From Streptomyces buecherae (GTDB lineage Bacteria > Actinomycetota > Actinomycetes > Streptomycetales > Streptomycetaceae), in contig NZ_CP060404.1 in NCBI RefSeq assembly GCF_014295035.1, positions 4,434,501-4,498,500 of the forward strand: a DNA stretch of 64,000 bases, read 5' to 3'. The translations under genes and the position numbers were made by a program. This document shows positions 26,608-35,162 of this stretch, one piece after another. Position 1 is the first letter of the stretch. Each line of letters opens with the position of its first letter. Below the pieces are notes generated by a model. It saw only the letters and a program-made list of their open reading frames with translations, had not been told where the DNA came from and did no database searches.

Positions 26608-28353
26608 ATGGCCGCCGTTCCCCCCTCGCCCGATCGCCCCTCGTCCCCCGACGGCCCCCCGCTCCCGGCTGGGCCCGCGGCGCCCGACGCGGACATCCGT
26701 GACGCCCTCGCCGAGGCGCCCGGCGCACCCCCGGCCGCGCGCCGGCGCGGCGTGCCCGCGCCCGTGGCGCCCGCCGACGCCCAGGACGCCTCCCCGGCCG
26801 GCGCCGAGCCGCCGGGGTCGGCCGGGGGCGGTGGGGCGGCCGATGCGGGTGAGGCGCCCGCGCGGCATCCGCAGCGCTGGTTGATCCTCGCCGTCATCTG
26901 CCTCGCGCAGCTCACCGTGCTGCTCGACAACACCATCCTCACCGTCGCCGTGCCCTCGCTCACCCGCGAGATGGGCGCCAGCACCGCCGACGTGCAGTGG
27001 ATGATCAACGCCTACGCGCTGGTGCAGTCCGGGTTGCTGCTCAGCGCCGGCAGCGCGGCCGACCGGTACGGCCGTAAGAAGATGCTGGTCACCGGGCTCC
27101 TCGTGTTCGGCCTCGGCTCGGTCGCCGCCGCGTACGCGCAGTCGCCCGGGCAGTTGATCGCGGCCCGCGCCGGGATGGGCGTGGGCGGCGCGCTGCTGAT
27201 GACCACCACGCTGGCCGTCGTCGTCCAGGTCTTCGCCGAGGACGAGCGCCCCAAGGCCATCGGGTTGTGGGGCGCGGTCGGTTCGCTGGGGTTCGCGGCC
27301 GGGCCGCTGATCGGCGGGTCGCTGCTCAACCACTTCTGGTGGGGCGCGATCTTCCTGATCAACGTGCCGGTGGCGCTGATCGGCGTGGTCGCCGTCGCCC
27401 GCATGGTGCCCGAGTCGCGCAGCGGCGGCGGGGAGCGGCCCGACCTGCCGGGCGCGCTGCTGTCCACGGTCGGCATGACCGGCGTGGTCTTCGCGATCAT
27501 CTCCGGGCCCGAGCACGGCTGGCTCTCGGCCCGGGTGCTGGTCGCGGCGGTCGTCGGGCTCGTCGCGCTGGCCGCCTTCGCCGCCTGGGAGCGGCACGTC
27601 CCGTACCCGATGCTCGACCTCAGCTTCTTCGAGAACCGGCGCTTCGTCGGGGCGGTCGCCGGTGGCATCCTGATCGCCTTCGGCATGGGCGGCTCGCTGT
27701 TCCTGCTCACCCAGCACCTGCAACTCGTCCTCGGCTACGAGCCGTTGGCCGCCGGCCTGCGCACCGCGCCGCTGGCCCTGATGATCGTGGTGCTCAACCT
27801 GGCCGGCGTCGGCGCCTGGCTGCTGAGGCGGTTCGGCACGCCGGGCACCATCCTGGCCGGCATGGCGATGCTCTCCGGCGGTCTGGCGGTCGTCGGGCTG
27901 CTGGGCCGGGACGGGTACGGGGGCGTGTTCGCGGGCCTGGTGCTGATGGGGTCCGGGATGGCGGTGGCGATGCCGGCCATGGCCACCGCGATCATGTCGG
28001 CCATCCCACCGGCCAAGGCCGGCGTCGGGGCCGGGGTCAACGGCACGCTGACCGAGTTCGGCAACGGCCTCGGCGTCGCGACCCTCGGCGCGGTGCTCAA
28101 CTCGCGCTTCGCCGCGCTGCTGCCCGCCGCCGCGGCCGGCGCGGGCTCGCTGCCGACCGCGCTGGAGCGGGTGGACACCGCGTCCGACCGGTCCGCCGTG
28201 CACGACGCGTTCGCCAGCGGCATCCAGGCCAGCGAGCTGGTCGGGGCGGGCGCCGTGCTCCTGGGGGGCGTGCTGGCGGCGTTGCTGCTGTGGCGAGCGG
28301 AACGTACGGCGGAGCCCGTACGGAAGGCCGACGGGGTGGCCGGCGCGGCATAG
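26608..28353 (+). CDS. MFS drug efflux transporter (DHA2 family, 14 segments)
   Basis: The 581-residue protein begins at ATG 26608, with AAGGA eight bases upstream. About 85 Pro/Ala-rich residues precede the first membrane helix. Membrane motifs typical of the DHA2 proton-driven drug pumps follow: LTVLLDNTILTVAVPSL (motif D1), SAADRYGRKKMLVTG (motif A) and RAGMGVGGALLMTTTLAVV (motif C region), with about fourteen hydrophobic helices to residue 570. It would export a hydrophobic drug or metabolite in exchange for protons. A TetR gene follows 44 bases downstream, and the promoter carries a perfect palindrome, so induction by the substrate is likely. The substrate is unknown. Confidence 0.93.
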   Translation: MAAVPPSPDRPSSPDGPPLPAGPAAPDADIRDALAEAPGAPPAARRRGVPAPVAPADAQDASPAGAEPPGSAGGGGAADAGEAPARHPQRWLILAVICLAQLTVLLDNTILTVAVPSLTREMGASTADVQWMINAYALVQSGLLLSAGSAADRYGRKKMLVTGLLVFGLGSVAAAYAQSPGQLIAARAGMGVGGALLMTTTLAVVVQVFAEDERPKAIGLWGAVGSLGFAAGPLIGGSLLNHFWWGAIFLINVPVALIGVVAVARMVPESRSGGGERPDLPGALLSTVGMTGVVFAIISGPEHGWLSARVLVAAVVGLVALAAFAAWERHVPYPMLDLSFFENRRFVGAVAGGILIAFGMGGSLFLLTQHLQLVLGYEPLAAGLRTAPLALMIVVLNLAGVGAWLLRRFGTPGTILAGMAMLSGGLAVVGLLGRDGYGGVFAGLVLMGSGMAVAMPAMATAIMSAIPPAKAGVGAGVNGTLTEFGNGLGVATLGAVLNSRFAALLPAAAAGAGSLPTALERVDTASDRSAVHDAFASGIQASELVGAGAVLLGGVLAALLLWRAERTAEPVRKADGVAGAA

Positions 28354-28397
28354 CATCGGGTACGGGCACCGGGCGGTCGATCGATGGAGGAGCGCGG

Positions 28398-29204
28398 ATG
28401 GCAACCGGCAGCGGCACGAGCAGGCCACGGCCCAGCGTGTGGTTGGCCGGGCCGTCGAGCGGCAAGCGGAAGGTCGACCAGCCCGCGGGCCTGGACCGGG
28501 TGAAGATCATCGCGGCGACGGTGCGGCTGCTGGACGCGGAGGGCATGGCCCGTTTCTCCATGCGCCGGCTCGCGGCCGAACTCGGGGTCACCGCCATGTC
28601 CGTCTACTGGTACGTGGCCACCAAGAACGACCTGCTCGAACTCGCCCTCGACGAGGTCAACGGCGAGATGCGGCTGCCCGCCGATGGCGAGGTCGACGAG
28701 GCGGGCCACCTGGTCGACTGGCGCGACCAGCTCCGCCAACTCGCCAGCGAGTACCGGAAGATCCTCGTCCAGCACCCGTGGGTGTCGCAGTTGGTCGGCG
28801 AGTACCTGAACATCGGCCCGAACGCGCGGGCCTTCGCCGAGGCCGCGCAGCGGGTGATCCGCCGCAGCGGCGTGCCCGACGAGGGCATGACGGGCGCGCT
28901 GAGCGTGGTCTTCCAGTTCGTCTACGGCTTCGGCACGATCGAGGGCCGCTTCGCGCTGCGCTGCCGGGAGGCCGGCATCAGCCAGGACGACTACTTCTTC
29001 CACGTCATGGACACCATCGAGGCCGACCCGGAGCTTGAGGAGTCGTTCGGCAACGCCAGCCGGATCATGCGCGCCCGTGGCGGCTCGACGGTGGAGGAGA
29101 TGCGCGAGCGCGACTTCGCCTTCGCCCTGGAGATGGTCATCGCGGGCCTTGAGGTCATGCGCGAACGCGCGGGCCACCCGGCCGACGCGGCGCGCGAGGC
29201 GTAG
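28398..29204 (+). CDS. TetR-family repressor with TetR-type C-terminal domain
   Basis: The 268-residue regulator starts at ATG 28398 behind GGAGG. After 28 variable residues, the N-terminal helix-turn-helix is VKIIAATVRLLDAEGMARF, then MRRLAAELGVTAMSVYWYV. The C-terminal part (residues about 95-255) matches the TetR_C_1 ligand domain of tetracycline-repressor-like proteins, including LRQLASEYRKILVQHPWV. It is co-transcribed with the preceding MFS pump, so it most likely represses the pump by binding the palindrome at 26561-26596 and is released by the exported compound. It converges with the YceI gene. Confidence 0.92.
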   Translation: MATGSGTSRPRPSVWLAGPSSGKRKVDQPAGLDRVKIIAATVRLLDAEGMARFSMRRLAAELGVTAMSVYWYVATKNDLLELALDEVNGEMRLPADGEVDEAGHLVDWRDQLRQLASEYRKILVQHPWVSQLVGEYLNIGPNARAFAEAAQRVIRRSGVPDEGMTGALSVVFQFVYGFGTIEGRFALRCREAGISQDDYFFHVMDTIEADPELEESFGNASRIMRARGGSTVEEMRERDFAFALEMVIAGLEVMRERAGHPADAAREA

Positions 29205-29285
29205 GCCGGCCGCTACCCGGCGTCCGTACGCTCCCGGGGCGCGGGCGCCGCTCCCGTCCGCGCGCCCTCCCCGACGACGCGCGCG

Positions 29286-29318
29286 GGCGCCCGCCGTCCG
29301 TGGTGCGCGGCGGGCGCC
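29286..29318. terminator. Hairpin between convergent TetR and YceI genes
   Basis: An 11-base-pair G/C stem (GGCGCCCGCCG with its complement) with an 11-base loop lies midway between two convergent stops. It is a plausible bidirectional terminator without a T-run. Confidence 0.5.
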
Positions 29319-29339
29319 GGGGCCGGGAGGGGGCGGGCC

Positions 29340-30278
29340 CTACGCCGTCTGCTGCGGCAGGTCGCCCTGGACCGTCTGGATGTCCAGCTCGACCCGCAGC
29401 GTCGTGCCGATGGCCGCGATGCCCGCCGCGACCACCTGGTTGTAGTGCATGGCGAAGTCCTCGCGGCGCAGCTCGGCCGTCGCCCGGTACGCGGCGCGCA
29501 CCCCGCCCCACGGGTCCTGGCCGGTGCCCAGGTACGTGAGGTCGAGGTCCACCCGCCGTACGACGCCGCGCATCGTCAGGTCGCCGTGCACGGTCCAGCG
29601 GTCGGAGCCGACCGGGGTGAGCCCGGTGCTGGCGTACGTGATCTGCGGGAACTGGGCCACGTCCAGGAAGTCGGCCGAGCGCAGGTGGCCGTCGCGCATG
29701 TCGTTGCCGCTGTCGATGCTGGCCGCCTCGATGACCGCCGTCACGCGGGACTTCTCGATGTCCTCGGCGATCTCCACCCGGCCGCCGAAGCCGAGGAACC
29801 GGCCCCGGATGCTGGAGATGCCCAGGTGCTGGGCGATGGCCGTGACCGAGGAGTGCACCGGGTCGAGCGACCAGGTGCCCGGCGGCGGCAGCTCCACGCC
29901 GCCCTGCCGGGCCAGCACCAGGGTGCCGACGTCGGCCCGGCCGGTGGCCGTGACCAGGGCGGTGGCGGCGGCCGGCGCGTAGCCGACGGCGGTGGCGATC
30001 ACCGTGTACGGGCCGGGCGGCAGCGGCTCGGCCGTGCGCACCACGCCCTCCTCGTCGGCCGCCGCCCGCGCCACCTGCTGGCCCGCCATGTCGGTGACGG
30101 TCAGCACGGCGTGCCGCACGGCCCAGTTGTCCCGCGTGCGCACCCGGGCGCGCAGCCCGCCCCGGGCGCCGTCCGCGCCGGCCGCCCGGCCGGCGGCGGC
30201 GTGGCCGTCCCCGGCCTCCGATGGCGTGCCGTGCGCGCCCTCGCCCGCTTGGCCGTGGCCCGCTCCCATGGTCGTCAT
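29340..30278 (-). CDS. YceI-family protein with carboxypeptidase-regulatory-like domain
   Basis: From ATG 30278 the protein has 312 residues. Residues about 45-130 form a carboxypeptidase-regulatory-like beta sandwich (VRTRDNWAVRHAVLTVTDM, LPPGPYTVIATAVGYAPA). Residues about 140-312 are a YceI lipocalin-like domain (GTWSLDPVHSSVTAIAQHLG, IRGRFLGFGGRVEI, SADFLDVAQFPQITY, VHGDLTMRGVVRRVDLDLTY). YceI barrels bind isoprenoid-type lipids. No signal peptide is seen. The gene follows the MFS pump gene on the same strand after 284 bases. The pump carries the same kind of beta module three times, so a joint role, perhaps handling a hydrophobic ligand, is plausible. Confidence 0.92.
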   Translation of the reverse strand: MTTMGAGHGQAGEGAHGTPSEAGDGHAAAGRAAGADGARGGLRARVRTRDNWAVRHAVLTVTDMAGQQVARAAADEEGVVRTAEPLPPGPYTVIATAVGYAPAAATALVTATGRADVGTLVLARQGGVELPPPGTWSLDPVHSSVTAIAQHLGISSIRGRFLGFGGRVEIAEDIEKSRVTAVIEAASIDSGNDMRDGHLRSADFLDVAQFPQITYASTGLTPVGSDRWTVHGDLTMRGVVRRVDLDLTYLGTGQDPWGGVRAAYRATAELRREDFAMHYNQVVAAGIAAIGTTLRVELDIQTVQGDLPQQTA

Positions 30279-30562
30279 GCCGTTCCCGCTCCCGAGTTGC
30301 GGCACCGTCGCGGGTGCCGGATCGATCGTTGTCGCGGGCGGTCCGGCGGTCGATCCGCCGGCGCGCCCGTGCGTGGAGTGCGGCCACGGCGGCGGCGAGC
30401 AGGCCGTCCCCTGCCTGTGCGCTCGCCGCCGCCGCGGCTTTTCGGGCCCACTCCAGGCCCCGGGGCCCTCCACAGACCCCGCTCCGACTCCGGGCGCTTC
30501 GCCCGACCCCCGTCGTGGTGCGGGGATCGTTCGCTCAGCGGGCGCCCGGGGCCGGGGTCGTG

Positions 30563-33304
30563 TCAGCGACCGGTCAGGTCGCCGTCGCCCGTCGCCTCCG
30601 GACGGTCGGTGCCGTCCGGGTGGGCGAGGGCGATGTCGTGGCCGTCGACGCCGGGCCCGGAGACCGGCAGCGCCCGGGACACCGCCGGGTAGCCGCTGGC
30701 GATGACCGTGTACTCGCCGGCGTCCAGGTCGGTGAAGGCGTACGCGCCGTCCTCGCCGGTGCCGGTGGTGGCCACCACCCGACCGGCCGCGTCCACCAGC
30801 GTGACCCGCGCGTCCGACAGCGGCCTGCCCTCGGCGCCGGCCCGCACGGTGCCCCGCACCCGGGCGCCCGAGCGCAGCTCGACCTCGACGCGGGTGCTGC
30901 CCTGGCCGCCGACCTCGACCGGCAGCGCGGCGGGCCGGTAGCCGAGCGCGTTGACGGCGAGGGTGAAGGTGCCGGGGGCCAGCTCGGTGAAGGCGAACTC
31001 GCCCTGCGCGCCGGTCGCCCCGCTGGCCAGCACGTCGCCCCTGGCGTCGGCGACCACGACCATGGCCGCCTCCACCGGCAGCCCGTCGGCGACCCCGCGC
31101 ACCGTGCCGGTCAGCCCGCTGACGCCGGTGAGCAGCACGTCGTGGGCGAGCGGCTGCTGCCCGACGACGACGGTGGCCGCCTGCGGCTGGTGCCCGTCGG
31201 CCGCCGCGATCAGCACGTACGAGCCGGCGCCCGGCGCCTGGAGCGCGTACGAGCCGTCCCGCGCGGCCACGGCCCGGCCGAGCTGGTCGCCGCCCTGGGA
31301 GATGAGCGTGACGGCGGAGCCGGGGACCCCAGCACCGTCGCCGCCGCGTATCCGCCCGTGGATCGACACGCCACCGCCGGCCTCGCCGGCCGTGGCCCGC
31401 GCCACGGCCTGTCGCTCCTCGGCCACGGCGGCCGGCTGCGGCACGCCGGCCGCGCCGAGCGCGACCGTCGTCTGGTCGGGGCCCGGCGCCACCGGACCGC
31501 TGCCGTTCGGCGCGGCGGCGCCCGCGGGGGTCACCGCCTCATCGGCCCGCGCGCCGGCGGCGCCGACCGCGGCGAGCACCAGCGTGCCCTCCCCGTCAGC
31601 GGCGGCGTCAGCCGTGGTTTCCCGCGCGTCGTCGGCGTCCTTGTCGAGCGCCACGGAGGCCGCGGCCACCCGGGACTCGGTCGGCCCGGCGTCGTGGCCG
31701 GCGACCTTCGTCTGGAGCGCTACCTCCTTGATGAACAGCGTCACCAGGAAGGCGAGCAGGGCGGCCGGGGCCGCGTACAGGAAGATGTCGCCCACGCCGT
31801 GCCCGTACGCGCTCTCGATGACGGTGCGCACCGGCGGCGGGAGCTCGTCCAGCTTGGGGATGCCGCCACCGCCGCTGCCGCCGGACGGCGGGACCTGGCC
31901 GCCCCGCTCGGCCAGCTCGCGGAAGCCGTCCTCCGAGTACTGGGTGACCCGGTGGGCGAGCACCGCACCGAGCGCCGAGACGCCGACCGCGCCGCCGAGC
32001 GAGCGGAAGAAGGTGACGACGGAGCTGGCGGCGCCGAGGTCGCTCGGGGCGACCTGGTTCTGCGTGCAGAGCACCAGGTTCTGCATCATCATGCCGATGC
32101 CGAGGCCCATCAGGATCATGTAGACCGACATGTGCCAGTACGCGGTGTCGTAGCGCAGCGTGCCCAGCAGCCCCATGCCGGCGGTGAGCAGCACGCCGCC
32201 GCTGACCAGCCACGCCTTCCAGCGGCCGGTCTTGGTGATGACCTGTCCCGAGACGGTCGACGACACCACGAGACCCAGGATCATCGGGATCGTCATGACG
32301 CCCGACATCGTTGGCGACTCACCGCGCGCCAACTGGAAGTACTGGCTGAAGAAGACCGTGCCGGCGAACATCACGATGCCGACGAAAAGGCTGGCGACCG
32401 AGGCCAGGGTGATCGTCGCGTTGCGGAACAGCCGCATCGGAATGATCGGCTCCGCGGCCCGGGACTCGACCCACACGAAGACCAGGCCGAGCAGGATCGA
32501 ACCGCCGACCATGGCGTAGGTCTGCCAGGAGATCCAGTCGTAGTTGTCACCGGCCAGCGTCACCCAGATCAGCAGCAGCGACACGGCGGCGCTGATGAAG
32601 AACGCGCCGGCCCAGTCCACCTTCACGTCGCGCTTGACGACCGGGAGGCTCAGCGTCTTCTGCAGCACGACCAGGGCGACGATCGCGAACGGCACGCCGA
32701 CGTAGAAGCACCAGCGCCAGCCCAGCCAGCTCGTGTCGGTGATGACGCCGCCGAGCAGCGGGCCGCCGACGGTGGCGGCGGCGAAGGTGGCGCCGAGGTA
32801 GCCGCTGTACCGGCCGCGCTCGCGCGGCGAGATCATCGCGGCCATCACGATCTGCGCGAGTGCGGTGAGCCCGCCGACGCCGATGCCCTGCACCACGCGG
32901 CACGCGATCAGCATCGACGTGTTCTGCGAGAGCCCGGCGATGACCGACCCGGCCATGTAGATGACCAGGGACATCTGGACCAGCAGCTTCTTGCTGAACA
33001 GGTCGGCGAGCTTGCCCCACAGCGGGGTGGAGGCGGTCATCGCGAGCAGCGCCGCGGTGACCACCCAGGTGTACGAGCTCTGGCTGCCGCCCAGGTCGCC
33101 GATGATCTGCGGCAGGGCGTTGGTGACGATCGTGGACGACAGGATCGCGACGAACATGCCGAGCAGCAGCCCGGACAGCGCCTCCAGGATCTGCCGGTGG
33201 GACATGGGCCCGGCGGGGGAGGCGTGGGAGGCGCCCGCGGCGTGCTTCCCGCCCATGGAGGGCTGCGCGTCTCCCCGCACACCGGGTGGTGTGGTCGTTG
33301 CCAT
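30563..33304 (-). CDS. MFS drug efflux transporter with C-terminal carboxypeptidase-regulatory-like repeats
   Basis: A 913-residue fusion. Residues about 34-525 are a DHA2-type pump with fourteen helices (ALSGLLLGMFVAILSSTIV, LWGKLADLFSKKLLVQMSLV as motif A, CRVVQGIGVGGLTALAQ, ATVGGPLLGGVITD as motif C). An Ala/Asp-rich stretch of about 120 residues follows. Three beta modules of the carboxypeptidase-regulatory type then run from about 645 to 905, recognisable by ARDGSYALQAPGAGSYVLIA, AQGEFAFTELAPGTFTLAV and EDGAYAFTDLDAGEYTVIA. It starts 15 bases after the MarR stop, so the two form an operon. The order MarR-pump resembles the SCO4122-SCO4121 pair of S. coelicolor (from memory). The side on which the modules sit is not determined here. 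Confidence 0.93.
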   Translation of the reverse strand: MATTTPPGVRGDAQPSMGGKHAAGASHASPAGPMSHRQILEALSGLLLGMFVAILSSTIVTNALPQIIGDLGGSQSSYTWVVTAALLAMTASTPLWGKLADLFSKKLLVQMSLVIYMAGSVIAGLSQNTSMLIACRVVQGIGVGGLTALAQIVMAAMISPRERGRYSGYLGATFAAATVGGPLLGGVITDTSWLGWRWCFYVGVPFAIVALVVLQKTLSLPVVKRDVKVDWAGAFFISAAVSLLLIWVTLAGDNYDWISWQTYAMVGGSILLGLVFVWVESRAAEPIIPMRLFRNATITLASVASLFVGIVMFAGTVFFSQYFQLARGESPTMSGVMTIPMILGLVVSSTVSGQVITKTGRWKAWLVSGGVLLTAGMGLLGTLRYDTAYWHMSVYMILMGLGIGMMMQNLVLCTQNQVAPSDLGAASSVVTFFRSLGGAVGVSALGAVLAHRVTQYSEDGFRELAERGGQVPPSGGSGGGGIPKLDELPPPVRTVIESAYGHGVGDIFLYAAPAALLAFLVTLFIKEVALQTKVAGHDAGPTESRVAAASVALDKDADDARETTADAAADGEGTLVLAAVGAAGARADEAVTPAGAAAPNGSGPVAPGPDQTTVALGAAGVPQPAAVAEERQAVARATAGEAGGGVSIHGRIRGGDGAGVPGSAVTLISQGGDQLGRAVAARDGSYALQAPGAGSYVLIAAADGHQPQAATVVVGQQPLAHDVLLTGVSGLTGTVRGVADGLPVEAAMVVVADARGDVLASGATGAQGEFAFTELAPGTFTLAVNALGYRPAALPVEVGGQGSTRVEVELRSGARVRGTVRAGAEGRPLSDARVTLVDAAGRVVATTGTGEDGAYAFTDLDAGEYTVIASGYPAVSRALPVSGPGVDGHDIALAHPDGTDRPEATGDGDLTGR

Positions 33305-33319
33305 TGAGTTCCTTCTCGC

Positions 33320-33961
33320 CTATCGCTTCGCGGGTGTACGGGTGGTGTCGTCGTCCGCCGACGGGGGCGGGCCCGGGTCGGGCTCGACGCCGGGGGCCGG
33401 GTCGGGGCCCGGGGCCGGCGCGGGGCCTGGGTCCGGGGCCGGGGCCGGGACGGCGGTGGGCGGCGCCGGCGCCGCCGCCAGGTCCGCGGCCGGGGCGCGC
33501 GGCGGCGGGGCGGCGAACGGCGAGGGGCGGGCCCGGCAGTCGCCGAAGCTGCCCCGCAGCCGGGCCAGCAGCGTGTTGAGCTGCCCGAGGTCCGCGTCCG
33601 ACCAGTCGCTCAGGTAGTGCGCGAGCACCTCCGTGTAGCGGTCGGCCACCTCGTCCAGCAGGGATCTGCCACGCGCGTTGATCCGGAGCAGCCGGGACCG
33701 CTTGTCCTGCGGGTCGGGCTGCCGGTCGATCCAGCCGCGCTCGGCGACGTGCGCCGCGTGCCGGCTGGTCACGGACATGTCGATGGACAGCAGCTCGGCG
33801 AGCTTGCTCATCCGCATCTCGCCGTGCCGGTTGAGGACCATCAGCACGATGGCCGACGCCGGCGGGCAGTCGGCGGGCAGGGCGCGGCCCAGGTCGCGCT
33901 GGATGGCCGCGGTGGCCGACAGCTGCCGCGCCAACTCGCGGTACTGCTCCTGCGTCGCCAT
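33320..33961 (-). CDS. MarR-family regulator with Pro/Ala-rich tail
   Basis: The 213-residue protein starts at ATG 33961. Residues 5-140 are a MarR winged helix: ASAIVLMVLNRHGEMRMSKL, AELLSIDMSVTSRHAAHVAE (recognition helix), then the wing WIDRQPDPQDKRSRLLRIN and a dimerisation helix GRSLLDEVADRYTEVLAHYL. The last 65 residues are a low-complexity Pro/Ala/Asp tail (PAPAPDPGPAPAPGPDPAPG), which is unusual for MarR proteins. It is the first gene of a unit with an efflux pump 15 bases downstream. It probably controls that unit through the palindromes near 34329-34372. Confidence 0.93.
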   Translation of the reverse strand: MATQEQYRELARQLSATAAIQRDLGRALPADCPPASAIVLMVLNRHGEMRMSKLAELLSIDMSVTSRHAAHVAERGWIDRQPDPQDKRSRLLRINARGRSLLDEVADRYTEVLAHYLSDWSDADLGQLNTLLARLRGSFGDCRARPSPFAAPPPRAPAADLAAAPAPPTAVPAPAPDPGPAPAPGPDPAPGVEPDPGPPPSADDDTTRTPAKR

Positions 33962-34507
33962 CGGTGCTCCTTCCTGGTGTGGCGGGTGTGCGGCGGGCGT
34001 GCGCCGGGGCCGGCCGGGCGGACAGCCGTGTTTGACGGCGTTTGACGGCGTTCGGCGGTGGCGCGCTGTGCTGCCGGGGCGCCGTGCCCGGGGGGCGTGC
34101 GCCGCGCCGGGCGCCGGCCCGGCGCACGCGCCGGTGGCGCCGACCGGAACGGGCCCGGCTCGGCCTGCCCGGTCTCGGTGGGCTTGAGGTATGGGGTGTG
34201 TGATCCGCTGCGGGTGCGGCCCGTGCGTGGCGCCGGGCCCGTACGTGGCCGCTGCCCCCGGCGGCGCCCCCGGTCTGGTGGGCCGGGGGTCGGTCGCCGG
34301 CGGCGGGCTCGTCGGACCCGGTGATCAAGTTGCTTAGGGCAACCATAAGAGAAGTTAGTTGCTACAGGCAAATGAAATGACCGGTCGCGGAGTAAACACC
34401 CGACAAAGCCTGTGCCGGCCCCCGGTCAAGTCGGAAAAGGGCCCGTCAAACCCCCTGGAAACCCCGGGGGTGTGCGCGATTCCACAGGTTCGCTAGGGTC
34501 GGGGTCC
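33962..34507. other. Divergent intergenic region of the MarR unit
   Basis: About 545 bases. The MarR palindromes lie at 34329-34372, so the MarR message would have a leader of about 370 bases. The leader is GC-rich and contains a TTTGACGGCG direct repeat near 34030. No further gene is seen. Confidence 0.5.
34329..34372 (-). promoter_or_regulatory. Two TTGC-N5-GCAA palindromes, candidate MarR operators
   Basis: GTTGC-TTAGG-GCAAC (34329-34343) and GTTGC-TACAG-GCAAA (34358-34372) are 29 bases apart centre to centre, in an AT-rich stretch inside otherwise GC-rich DNA. Paired dyads of this size are typical MarR binding sites. Confidence 0.7.
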
Positions 34508-34711
34508 ATGGCGAACAACCCTGGCCCCGAGGGCAACTACGACCCGGCTGGCAGCACCCAGATGTTCCGCGCCTTTGTTGACGAGGGCACGCAGCAGCAG
34601 CCCCAGCCCGCCGCCGGACCCACCTCGTCCGGCCCACGCTTCGGCGTGATCATCGGTGTGATCGTCGCGGTGGCGGTCGTCGCCGCCGTCGCCTGGCTCG
34701 CCCTGGCCTGA
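34508..34711 (+). CDS. Small single-pass membrane protein
   Basis: A 67-residue protein from ATG 34508. The N-terminal 45 residues are polar (NYDPAGSTQMFRAFVDEG, then Gln/Pro-rich). The C-terminal 22 residues form one helix (GVIIGVIVAVAVVAAVAWLA) that ends almost at the stop, so it is a tail-anchored membrane protein. The phrase DPAGSTQMFRAFVDEG is, as far as I recall, conserved in streptomycetes, with no known role. The gene is divergent from the MarR unit and stands alone, followed by a repeat-rich non-coding region. Confidence 0.7.
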   Translation: MANNPGPEGNYDPAGSTQMFRAFVDEGTQQQPQPAAGPTSSGPRFGVIIGVIVAVAVVAAVAWLALA

Positions 34712-35162
34712 CCCGCGTCGCCCCGACCGTCCCCGTACGCCCACCCCCCGGCAGCCCGCCACCCCGCCAGCGCCCCGCGCACGGCGCCCGACGGGCTGCC
34801 GGACCGTTTCTGTGGGCGGTGTGAGGGGTGGCCGCGCTGTGGCGGGCTCGCGTGTGAGGCGAGCGGCCCTCGCGGGGCGGGTCGCCCGTGCGGGGCTGAG
34901 TCGCCGCTCGCGGGGCGGGCCGCTGGGCGTTAGCTGAGCCGTCGATCGCGGGGCGGGCCGCCCGTGCGGGGCTGAGCCGTTGTTCGCGGGCCGAGTCGCC
35001 CGCGCGAGGCTGAGCTGCCCGCGCGGAGCCAGTCGCCCGGCGGGCATGGCCGGGCCGGTCGGCCTGGGACGCGCGCACCCCGCCCCTCCCGCCGGCTGCG
35101 GCGCGCGGCAGCGGCGTGCTGGAGGAGCGGGGTGGGGGTGGATCTCTCGGTGGTGGGGGCGA
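34712..35162. other. Intergenic, repeat-bearing
   Basis: About 450 bases between a plus-strand small membrane gene and the stop of a minus-strand sigma gene. Its main content is the tandem repeat at 34869-35018. No gene or clear terminator hairpin is supported. Confidence 0.5.
34869..35018. repeat. Four imperfect tandem copies of a 36-38-base unit
   Basis: Units begin near 34869, 34905, 34943 and 34981. Each shows TCGCGGGGCGGG or a close variant followed by GCTGAG, with the third unit closest to the first. The array has no coding frame that looks real and no spacer variation of CRISPR type. Confidence 0.7.

Noticed and set aside
30221..33307. Plus-strand frame of 1028 codons opposite the large MFS pump
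   Set aside because: It is antisense to a pump with clear DHA2 motifs and carries only Arg/Gly/His-rich text.
34869..35018. Possible CRISPR array
   Set aside because: The repeat units abut with no unique spacers of regular length, are imperfect, and no cas genes are present.
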